This document shows, piece after piece, positions 23,501-34,926 of a stretch of 64,000 nucleotides of DNA (position 1 is the stretch's first letter; each line of letters starts with the position of its first letter). Source of the DNA: Lepas anatifera (Eukaryota > Arthropoda > Thecostraca > Lepadidae). Both the position numbers and the translations under genes were made by a program. A model generated the notes under the pieces. That model saw only the letters and a list, made by a program, of their open reading frames with translations, did not search any database and had not been told where the DNA came from. Where the stretch lies: assembly GCA_034440635.1 (NCBI GenBank), contig JAOTON010001570.1:310001-374000 (forward strand), given 5' to 3'.

Positions 23501-25104
23501 CCACTGGTGATCGAAAAGGAAACTACTAGTACAAATCCTAGCCACTGCAGGGTGTTGAAGGGCAAGCCGACCCCGGATTTGGCAAGTAATACGATAGATT
23601 CGAGGGGAAAACACACGGAAATGGGGTGTCACTAGTGCATTCTTAAATCTGCCCATAAATTAATAAATAAGGATGTAAGAGCACAAAGAATGCGCAGATA
23701 CGGAAGGAGGGGCAAAATTGTAGAGGTGGAAGTATGGGAAAGGATTCTCGCATATAGTGAAGGATAAAGAGAGTGATGGAAATATGGCGGGAAAGTTGGT
23801 AGCATAATTTTGTTGACGATAGATGCGCCCATATTTCAAACATGAATTCACAGTAGTGTTCTGAGTCTCACTGGTTGATGGAAACTAGCAATACAATTTT
23901 GGGGAGGACGCAAAAAGTATCTAGCAGGATTCTAATAAGCTAATCAGTGAGCGAAAATTAACTTAGTAGCATTTATAACGATCTAAGAAAAGTGATTTGT
24001 CTTGTGTTGATCTAAATAGTACGTACTCGCGCTCGATGTAATTTACTCGTGGGTGTAATTCCAGTTTTTTTTGGTTCCTATCTTCCTCCTGGTAAATCTG
24101 TGAATCGAAAATACCTCATGAATTGAAACGAAGCTCTTTTTGCACGGAGAAGAGAGCTGTGCACTTGAGGATTGGACAGCGGTCCTCAAAGGCTGGCAAA
24201 TGATCGTAGCTTAGCTCCCGTTTAAATTGAGACGGCCCGCCCATAAATTGGAATATGAGCCAATAGCTTTCGAAATTGGAAATAGGATTTATGCTATCTT
24301 CCCAAAGGCTCCAATGAATGCTCAATTTGCAGAATTGAAATTTTCCTTTTTCATTGCCCTCCCTCAGAGTTTATTTCACTTACCTCCCATCACAGTCCAG
24401 GTTCCGTGGCCAAAATACAACCTGGAATTGGGCTGCAGCTGGAATCCATCGAGGGCTTTTCTATCAGTATTCTATGCTATTGTATGAACTTGACAACTCA
24501 ATGATGTATCTTGATCAGCGGTCTTGTTCGTATCAGGTTTTGACCATGGAAACTAAGGGCAAGAGGCAATCAGGATAGTAATTGATAGGACTGAGAATCA
24601 GGTAACAGAATTCACAGCTTCCATGACGGATCAGCTGGGATGAGGACAGGGCTGATAAGAATGGAAAAGTTTTCAATTTTGTTAACATTTATGATGCATC
24701 AGTGATGTTTACCTTCACTCAAATTTGTATAGAAAGACTACCCTTCACAGTTTTCTCTTTATTACCCACAGAGCTATAAGGAGAATATTTACCATCACAT
24801 TGTCAAATAATGCTAGATCTTGCTGGAAGCAGTATCATTGTTATTTTTCATGAGTATTCTATCTTAGTTTTTGGAGATAGGTAAAAAAAACATATATATA
24901 AAAACTGGTAATGAGGTAGCTGGCTTCACACATGTTGCCAGATAACTACAGGTTGATCTGTATGATAAGTGCCACAGTTCAAAGTTCCAACGGCTAAAAA
25001 CTTCCATTATTATAATTGCTGCAGGTTATATATATCATAAGTGCTACTGTTCAAACTTCATCCAGTGCAACATTCCAGTACCACAACTGGGCTGACCACA
25101 ACTG
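20520..25104. other. intergenic region between RpL9 and MSH6, left part
   Basis: No gene recognised. A dispersed repeat around 21556-21740 (GGTCAGGTCACCAGT...GTGACCTAACC) is related to one around 51852-51990. A GC-rich stretch lies at 22300-22560. Open frames here are short and without family resemblance. Confidence 0.45.
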
Positions 25105-25337
25105 GTTAGGTTAGGTTGGTTGGTTAGGTTAGGTTGGGTTAGGTTAGGTTAGGTTGGTTGGTTGGTTAGGTTAGGTTGGTTGGTTGGTTAGGTTAGGTTG
25201 GTTAGGTTGGTTAGGCTGGCTGGGCTAGGCTAGGCTGGGCTGGCTAGGCTGGGCTAGGCTGGCTGGGCTAGGCTAGGCTGGCTAGGCTAGGCTGGCTGGC
25301 AGGCTGACTAGACTAGACTAGACTAGACTGACTAGGC
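25105..25337. repeat. degenerate telomere-like array (GGTTA grading to GGCTA, then GACTA)
   Basis: Starts as GGTTAGGTTAGGTTGG, the TTAGG strand orientation. It changes over about 230 bases into GGCTAGGCTGG units and finally GACTAGACTAGACTAGACTG. The orientation is opposite to the array at 7546-7735. Confidence 0.85.
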
Positions 25338-26151
25338 GCCCTGTTACCTAAAAACTTATGATTATTCTTGCTGCAACTCTGCAATTGATAACAGTAGTGG
25401 TTATTTTTTTAATCTCAAGGCAAAATTGATAATGAATCAGAGTTTCAGGGCAGATTTGTGGACATATCAGGGCATAACATGGAAGGGAGTCAAAAACAAA
25501 ATACAGTCAATACAAAAATACAGTCATAACACACTGTGAACATCAGTGAAGTTGCGCTTCTCCCTGCTCCTCCCCTCCTCCCCAGCAGTGAATTACCGCC
25601 AGGGCTTGTGACTCGCGAGTGTCCGGCCAGCTGTGCATGCCTCTCCTGGCCCGACCACTCAGATGCGCCCATAGTCTGCCGTGACGACGCGCTGCCCCAG
25701 GCTCTGCTGCCGAATCGTAGCCCTCATACCACTGGCCCCACTGCCGCAGTGCTGTCTCCTCCATGACCGTTGTACCGCCGACCCGCGGTTGTGGGTCCCT
25801 GAACGAGAGATCGTATTTAAAAGCTGATGCAGTACAAATTTCAGCGTCAGATTTCTTTATAGTACCCAGCGTCAGTTAGGTTAGGGTGCCACTGCTTCCC
25901 ATCGATAGTTTCCCTGACCGGTTCGGGGCCGCTGTTCCGTGCGGGTGCTGGCGTGGCGCTGTGTTGGTCTGTGGCGCTCACCACCTGAGATGTCCTGCCC
26001 CCTCCCCTCTCTGCCCTATGTAGCCCTGTGTAGAAGAACAGTCAGAGCTGTTAGGGGCTGCTTGACACAAAATGGCATGCACCAGAACAGGTATGTCTGA
26101 ATTGTAACCAAAACTCTTTGTGGGCAGGTCAGTAAAGAACAGACCAGGAAA
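25338..26151. other. upstream region of MSH6
   Basis: Presumed MSH6 promoter and 5' untranslated region, GC-rich around 25540-25780 and 25920-26010. No TATA box or defined start site could be assigned. Confidence 0.35.
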
Positions 26152-26542
26152 ATGCAGAAAAATACCCTATTCAACTACTTTCAGCGTGCAAAGCCATCGC
26201 CAGACTCCGATAAGGAGAAAACCGCCACCCCGAAACGCTCTACAGAAGATCCCCCCTCTAACAAAAGCAGCACGAAGAAGGTGAAATCGGCCACTGTCAC
26301 TCCGAAACGCCCTCGTCAGACAGAAACTAAGCGCGATTCCAGCGGCAAGAAATCCTCCCACAGTGAGCCGAAGAAATTCAAGCGGCTGCGGCTGCTGAGC
26401 GATGACGATGACAGCGAGAATGACCAGAGCCGAGCGAATGGCCGCGACACGGCGTCTGGCGCGAAAAAGGCGCGCGACGATGCTGCGGTGGAGCCAGAAC
26501 CGTACTGCGGGTCGGACGCCGACTCCGAGGATGAGTACAAAC
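26152..26542 (+). CDS. MSH6: MSH6 exon 1
   Basis: Starts at ATG and ends AAAC|GTGAGC in phase 1; Lys/Ser/Asp-rich tail ending [10 protein letters not shown]. The PIP-like QKNTLFNYF has Lys where the canonical Gln would be; a Gln is one residue upstream. Confidence 0.88.
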
Positions 26543-29500
26543 GTGAGCGACTGTGACGCGGTGTCTCGTCGCTGGTGATTAGCTGTTGTGTTGCTTTGAG
26601 AGTTGGAGCTTGTGTCATTAGAGTGCCAAGTCGTTGGCGAGAAGGCTGCTCTTGATCTAAACGATTGGTCGTTTTTGGCGTATTATTGATAGTTAAGCCT
26701 GATCCGTTGGTAATTTCCGTTTTAAATATTATTAATTCAGTACCATTTATAATTCAAGTTTATTGTCATTGTTGCTTCGTACCTCGCTCCCTGGAGCGCC
26801 GACTGATGACGCGAAGGAAACTATATTTGATTTCAAATGAAGACCAGAGTTCCTGGATGCTCTCTTTGCCAGCCAAGAAGGGCGAGACCAGCTCGGACGA
26901 TGACGGCAGCGATGATGCCGTCGACTCTGACGAGGCATCTCCCGTGAAAAAGACGCCAAAGACGCCGAAGACGCCGAAGAACAGGCCGGTGGTGCAGAGA
27001 ACCCTGCTGGGTGGCTCTGCCGAGAAGAAGTCGGTGGCTTCGCCGTCGACGCCCAGGTTCGGCAGCCCTCAGACACCGCGCCCTCTCGGCAGCGCCACCA
27101 AGTCCAAACTGGCCGCCTTCTCTGCCGAGGTAAACCGCCAGAGTGGGGGGGCTCAGATAGAGAAGTACAGAGGGTTAACTGGAAGCCATCAGTTCGAATA
27201 CCTTCTGCTCCCTCTTTGTGTTTAGAGCTTGCAGTTTTCTTCGGATATGTGCATTGTAGTAAAAGTACTCGTTTTCTCTCTTCTACTGGTTTCGCACAAC
27301 ATGATCATAATTTTCTATCTGCTTATCCGCATCGATGCCGTGAAATTATTAGCCGACATTATGGGGCTGAAAGACAGTAGCCGTGAAAAATATTCGTCCG
27401 TGCTCCATCTCCGGTGAGGGGTGTTGGAATGTAAGCACAGTGTGGAGGTCTGACCTGACGCTCCTCTGCTGAGCAGTGCGAAGCCACACCAGGGGGCGCT
27501 GGAGACGGGGCTGAGAACTGGCCGCACTTGGCGCTGCGGTTCCTGGAGCCGGAGAGGATCAGGGACGCTGCCGGCCGTCGGCCCGACGACCCCGAGTACG
27601 ACCGCCGGACGCTGCGCGTGCCTGCCGACTTCCTGGACAAGCAGACTCCGGTCAGTGCTCAGTCGGGCAGGTGGGACTGTAATGCGGCTCATGGTGGTGG
27701 AAGTATATCGCTGCGGTGGGAGTTGGCTGCAAGCTTTGGCTGGGTATTTTCTCCGGTAGACAATCGGCTCCTTGAAGATGAGTCACTATTCTTACTAAGA
27801 AATATGCAAGCAGCCTGTAGCGTAGATAGTGGGACATTCATACTATTCAAAAGATAATTTGCCCTCTATTATGGTCAATCATATAGCGCATTCCTAGTGT
27901 TTTGCTTGGATGTCCACTCACTAGCTCGTTGGCTTTGCTAATGGTGCACATGGCGAGACATAGCCGGGGTTTAAGTGACATACACGATAACGAATGGTGA
28001 TTGGCGTGATTCTCCGCTCATTACTAGTTAGTCACAATGCGGATATTTTGCCGCCGCCACTTCCGCGTGGGCTGCGCTCTGCTCATATTTCTCCTCCGAT
28101 ACTTTGTGTGCAGAGACAGTGGTATCGTTTGGACTAGCGCCCCTGTCATGCATCCCAGTTTAAACACGGTTTGGAGCTACCTTTCCGGCCATTTTAGTTG
28201 TTATTTGTTAGATGTGTTGCCTTCTGGTGTGTGAGAAATGGCCTGTGGCCAGCTCCACCCATCAGATCCGCCTGAGGACAAGCCAACGCATGACTCTGGC
28301 TGAAGAGGTAACTGACTAAACGTGGTGTTCGAGTTAACACGCATGATGAGGATGGCCTTCCTGACAGCACTGACGTTACTTCTAAGCACCCTCTTTCAAA
28401 ACTGCCACGTCGTGGAAGCATGGTGATGATGGGTGACGTACGGCGTCTTTAGCGACTGTGTGGGTCTCGGCAGGCGCTGAGGCAGTGGTGGGAGCTGAAG
28501 TCCAGGTACTTCGACTGCATCATCATCTTCAAGATGGGCAAGTTCTACGAGATGTTTCACATGGACGCTGTTCTGTGCGTCAAGGAACTCGGCCTGCTGT
28601 ATATGAAGGTGGGTTTGATGGATGCGCTCATTCCAAGTAACGCGTTGCATATTCTTCATTTTTCTGTTGTTTCCTGCTAAATTGATTCGAATCTTGTTTT
28701 GGGCCCGTTTATTTACTTTAACCCTGATTTTCCCTGGCCAGTGTTCGCTGAGCAGTGGCTAATATCGTTCAAAGAACGTTAGTTGACGGTGAATGTCGCT
28801 GCCAGTTGTCGATTGACTTTGGTGAAGTCCGGCAGTACGTATCTGATGGCTTGATTTCCGACAGAGCCGACTCTGATTCCTCCGCCCCTATGCCCCTGCT
28901 TTCGTGCCGTCTCACCCAGGTCCGCGCAGTGTTGATTGCTTACTTCTCTGCTGTCGATGCTAGCTCTCCGTTTTCTCCTTGGTGCCTGTCCTCCGCCCGC
29001 TCTGCACCCGGTGCACAGGGTGGACTGGCGCCTCCGCCCGCTCCTGCGTGTGTGCACCGTTTCTGCGGCCGTCATCACTTAGAATAACACAGCGTAATCT
29101 GTGATTCGGTAACAGTCAAGTGGCGTATAGAGGCTCTCTAAATATGTACAGCCAGATTACTAATACGCGTGTATAAACTTCAACGACGGTCGTCGTGACA
29201 TAGCCCTCTGGCCGCCCTGTGTCCGTGCCCGTGCACGTCTCACCGCTGCGGTCTCAGTGCCCGGTGTGGCGGTCTGTCGGACTACAGCTCCTGTCCCGTG
29301 GTTCCAACAGGGCGAGCAGGCGCACGTGGGCTTCCCGGAGGCCTCGTACGGCCGCTACTCGGCCGCCCTGGTGGAGAAGGGCTACCGGGTGTGCCGGGTG
29401 GAGCAGACGGAGACGCCGGAGATGATGCAGACCAGGGTGGCCAGCAGTGAGTCCGCCGGCCCGGCCGCCAGGCGGAGCGCCGGCACGCAGCTGCGCGGAC

Positions 29501-32500
29501 CTTGTTTTACGAACCAACTCTTCTCTGCTTATATCCCTTCATATTTTTCAACATCATAAAGCTGGTTTGCGGTTTTCATTATGATTGAATTTAACATTAT
29601 TTTTGCCGAAGTATTGAAGTTTGTACTCGTTGCTGTATATACATCAGGACATGGCTTGTAGGCAGCTGTCACAGCCACAGGGTTCCAACGTGGCCACTTT
29701 TCTGGGTGTTTCATCCACGTTTAACACTGTTCGCCGCGTCCAGGTGAACACCAAATGTAATGGCTCGGGATTCGAACCCAACCCGCAGTGACATTATTAC
29801 ATTCCACTTATGCTTTTTGTGGTTGCGCGGAAATATTATTTAGCGGTGTATTCTGGAGACCAAGTTATTATTTTTTTGATACTTCGCTGAGATGAAACGA
29901 ACGCTGTGGTGTTTTGAAGCATTATTTAGGAACTCAGACAGGAGAAAAGAGAAAAGGCACTTTGAGAAATTATGATGGCCCAGCTTTGAACTGTTCACGC
30001 CGCCCCCTCCCCGAAGTGTAGGGATCGTGCAGACAACCACTCTTGGCAGGCACCAAGAAGGCGACCAAGTTCGACAAGGTGGTGGCGCGGGAGGTGTGTC
30101 AGCTGACCAGCCGGGGCACGCGGACGTTCAGCGCCGTCGAAGGCGACGCCACCGACGCCGCGCTTAATTACCTGCTGGCCGTCCGTGAGAAGGTCAGACC
30201 GCTTCTCCTGCCGGTTTGAATGGTGTGATAAGCGCGCCTACAGATCTAAACTGAGACTGGTTTGTCTGTTTTGAAAGTGGAATTGGAAAAAATCAGCATA
30301 CTCTGCCATAGCTCTCAGGTGTCAGGTATGTGCAGTTTCTGGAGCAGCTGCTTTGGCTTTTTCCAATAATTGTATGTTCATGTGAGGTTATTGGTGGTGC
30401 ATATTCTACTTCAGTGGTGTTTTCAGCCCGCAGTAGCAGGTGTGTGTGACTCCTCTCCCGTGCGCAGGAGGTGGACGGCGTGCCGCACTTCGGCGTCTGC
30501 TTCGTGGACACCTCGGTAGGCCACTTTCGGCTGGGTCAGTTCTCCGACGACTGTCACTGCTCTCGGCTGAGGACTGTTCTGGCCCACTTCCCGCCCGTGC
30601 AGGTCAGTCACGCCCTCTCTCGGCTGAGGACTGTTCTGGCCCACTTCCCGCCCGTGCGGGTCCGTCCCGCCCTCTCTCGGCTGAGGACTGTTCTGGCCCA
30701 CTTCCCGCCCGTGCGGGTCAGTCCCCATCTCCCCATCATCAGATAACGCCATCGAGTCTTTGACGAGTCTCACGCCGCAGCAGCGTGAGAGGACGGGGCG
30801 AGTTGGGGAGGCTTTGGAGTAGGGGGCGAGTTGAATTTGGACAGCAGCTGTCCAAATTCAACTCGCGTAGGTTAGTACCGGCTCACTTAGGTTAGCACCG
30901 ACTCGCTTAGGTGAGCACCGACTCGCTTAGGTGAGCACCGACTCGCTTAGGTGAGCACCGTCTCGCTTAGCTGAGCACCGATTGACTTAGGTGAGCACCG
31001 ACTCGCTTAGTGGAGCCTTCAGCACTCACTAGCAGTAAAACAAGAGAAGCTGCTTCGGTGAAGTATTTCTCTTGTTCTCTACCGTGTAGTATGAGTTCGC
31101 AGAAATTATACCATGCAACCTCACTCTCATCCTAAATCTTTATATGCTGCCCTTGCTCGATGAAACAACAACAAACAAGAGTTTGGGGCCATGACTTGCC
31201 CCAGCAAATGATTTTATTTCACAGGGGACATTCGCTATTCCATCGGTTTTAGTGACTGGACAAGTGAATAAGGACGGGTTTCATGGCAATTTGGTTGCAA
31301 CGCCAAGATTCGTGGTAGTCGCTGCTATTACGTGGCTCCGACATTTTACTAAAGACTGCGGTATTTGATGCGCCCGTGAACCTTCCTGCCTTGAGGTGCT
31401 TGAGACATGCACTCGATAGGGTATACGTAGTTTCAGGACAACGGAAATCGTATCTCCTCGATCGTTAGTTGCCTATCACTTTTCCTTCAGTCGTTAGTCG
31501 TCCGTCGCCACGCGTTCGATCACATTAGCAGCAGTGCTGCGCTGCCGTTATTCCTCCGTTCGGATGGCGCCTCGTTCGGACTCGGCCGTGATTGGGACGG
31601 TCCTGAGTGTTCGATGCCGGACGACTGGCGGGCGACTCTGCCCCCTCCCCAGCGGCGGGCTTCTTTTCAGTCCTCCTCAGCGGCGGGCTTCTCTTCAGCC
31701 CTCTCCCCAGCGGCGGGCTTCTCTTCAGCCCTCTCCTCAGCGGCGGGCTTCTCTTCAGTCCCCACCTCTGGGGCCTCGCCCTGTCCCTCCTGCGGCGGCG
31801 CCGGAGGCTCGGTTTTCTCGGCGCTGGCAGTTCGCGGTGTAGTGTCGGTAGCGGAGGGCGTCCTCTCGCCGCGCGCCGTCGACGGCCGCCGCTCGACGTC
31901 CTCGGTCACGCCGTCACCGTCGCCGTCGGGGCTGCCCTGCGGCGGCTCGGGCTCGGACTCGGTCGACACTGGCGGCTCGCTGCCGTACACGGAGGAGGCG
32001 CAGGTGGAGATGGTGCAGCGACGGCCGGAGGGACTCAGCCGCACCCCGCACAGCTGGAGCCAGTCCACCATCTGGGCGGCGGCGGCCCGCACGTAAGCCG
32101 CGCCCTCGGGAGTGTCCGGTAACGCGCGGCTGGCGCGGTAGTCCCCCGCGCACATGCGCGCCGGCCCGGCGAACACCAGCCGCTCCGGCACGCCCGGTAC
32201 CGAGCCGTCTGTGGCTATGCCTAGCGAGTGTTCGGCGCCGTCCTCGTGTCCGGCCCACCACTGACGGAGAGTGCGGGCCAGACAGACGGCCAGCGTCAGC
32301 GCCGACACCTCAGCCCCCTCCTCCAGCCGGTCTGTGCCGGCTCTGCGGGCCAGCTCGTACGGCATGTCCTTCTGCAGCCAGTTCTGCTGATGCAGCACCT
32401 CCAGCATGGCTCGCTTGTAGCCAGGCGGACCGAGAATGGCGCCCGTGTGTCGGCTGACGCTGGCGCCCTCTAGATCCAGCCAGCGGCGGCCGGCCGGCGG

Positions 32501-34864
32501 ACAGCCCCACTCCACCAGGCCGTGGATGTCGTGCGCGCTCACCGACAGCTGGCGCGCCAGCAGCGCGCGCAGCTGGTTGACGCGCGGCTGACACAGCGCC
32601 AGCACGTTACTGGGAGGCAGCCGTTCCATGTGCAGCAGTATGACGGTGGCGCCGAAACAGGGCAGCCGCCCGCCGGCCACCACCACCCGGCAGTGACTGC
32701 TGGCGGTCTCGTCGATGGCGCTCGCGTACTGACGCATCCTGTCGAACAGATCTACCACCTCCTCGTCGGAGACGTCGCAGGGCTGTTCTGGTAGCGACGC
32801 GGACGGTCCAGGTGGCGCGTCGTTGCCGACTTCGGGGCTGGGCGCCGCGTCAGAGGCGCCGGCGTCTTGCCCAGCGACAGCCGCCGTGGTTTCGCCTGCT
32901 GTTGTGGTCGCTGCACCCTCGGCAGAAGCGGGTGCTGTTGGCTGCTGCTGCGGCTGCTGTAGTTACTGCCTCCGGCGGTTGCGCATCGCTTTCGCTCTGA
33001 AACTTCTGGCCGCTGATGAGCGTGAAGTGTGGCCGCTCCTGGGCGTCCGTCGTGCCGTCAGGAGTAGGCTCCTGCGAGCGTGATAGACCCGACAGCATGC
33101 CCTGGCGACCGGAGTTGGGTCGGGAGGCAGCCAGTGCCATCATTTCCTCCTCCTCCAGCGCCTCACTGTCTGGGTCCTCTTGGATGGTAGACAGACGCCG
33201 CGACTCGGCGCTCGGAAACCGTGAGGACATCGGCGGCATGGAGTCCGGCATCTCTCGCGGCGCCGGTGGCGGAGACTGCTCTGTCGGGGTGAGCGAAATT
33301 GCCGGTGGTGGCGGCGACGTCGCTGACCCTTCAGCACCCGGCGTAGCTGCCCGCATCGCAGCAGCGATCTCGTCGTCACTGATGTCGGTGGAGCGCAGTT
33401 CGCCGGTGGGGGTGGGCGGCTGGGACGGCGTCGGCGGTGGCGTCGGCTCTGGCGTGGCTGGTGGCACACGGTTTTGGATTGGGTCCAGGATGATGACGAC
33501 GGTGGCGTTGCGCACGGCCTCCCGCAGTTTGGGAAGCAGCGCCACCTGTCCCAGCTGCTCGCTGGCCAGGTCCAGCAGGTTGTTCCGCAGCGCTGTCATC
33601 TCCGGCAGCCGCGGGTCGCCGTAGATCTGCAGTCGGAGCAGCAGCTCCTCCCCGAGCACGCGTCCCGTCGCCAGCGCCACCAGAAAGTGCTCGGCCGCCT
33701 TGCTGACCGTGCCGATGAAGGCCACGCAGGTGAGCCTGCGCTCCAGTGCGGCGCGCTCGTGTCGGCGTCGGGTCCTCTCCTGTTGCTGCGCCAGAGCCGT
33801 CTCCGCCGCCATCGGCCGGGCGCGCCGTTCGTCCAGCTCCGGCAGCGGGATGCCGTAGTAAACGGAGGCCATCTGTCGGAACTGGGACAGCCCGCCGATC
33901 AGCAGGCCGCGTCCGCCGCGCTGCACCAGAGGTCTCCAGACCAGCGGCGCCTCGGTGTCCACCGGCAGATGCCAGCCGTGCTGGAGACAGGTCCGCCGCA
34001 GGTAGCACGGCCAGTGGTCGGCCGTCTGCGGCTCCTTGAACACGCGACAGCTGGGCAGACGAGCCTGCAGGTGGTCGGCGGCCGCCTCCAGGCGGGCGTA
34101 CCGCTCACAGTCCACCCGGCCGGCGATCACAAACTGGGCCGACGTCATATCTCCGCGTGGTGTCCGCTACCCTCCGCCAGTTGTCCTGCTCTTCATGGTG
34201 ACTGTCCCTGCTGTTTTGCTGACCATCGCATTATACTAGAGTGGTGTTGGAATTCGACAAATCGTGCTTATCAAAATCGTTAATATGACAAACGCAATGT
34301 TGACGTATCGAATAAATCACCATTTTCGCGTGCCGCTGACACCAGGCCACTTCCGTCTTGATTTTTCTCAAGGTTTTCTTGATGTGATTGGGAATTCTTA
34401 AGAAATGGAATGCGAAATAGGGAGAGAAAGTGTCAAGCATGTAGGAAAAGTGCATAGAAAAGGATAGCTGACGATATTTAAGAAAATGATCAGAGCTTAG
34501 GAACGGGATAGGTGACATGGAAACATTTATATTGAACAGCGTCCCGATTCTGAAAGCTTTTGTGGTCTGGCATCTTCATGTGATTTAAACCTAGATAGTC
34601 CAACATACCGAAAAAATCGCTGGTCTTAATTTCATTTGTCCCAAAGGTCATCTTTTGTGGAGAAATAATTTGCTGAGCGGACTAGTTTGCTTTCATTGCC
34701 TCCCCTCCATTCATCCACTATGCTTCGCTATGGCCTAACGCTTGGATGTGGAGTCAGGCTGTTGGGGTGGGAAATAAACATTTTCCTCCTCAAACGGCCA
34801 GTGTTTTGAAAAACGATTGCTAGTCATGCTCCTAAAGACAACCACACACACACACACACACACA

Positions 34865-34926
<62 letters not shown>

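Noticed and set aside
33376..34283. Plus- and minus-strand frames of 200-270 codons over the MDH1B-like gene
   Set aside because: Shadow frames; only the frame with MDH1B family blocks is supported.
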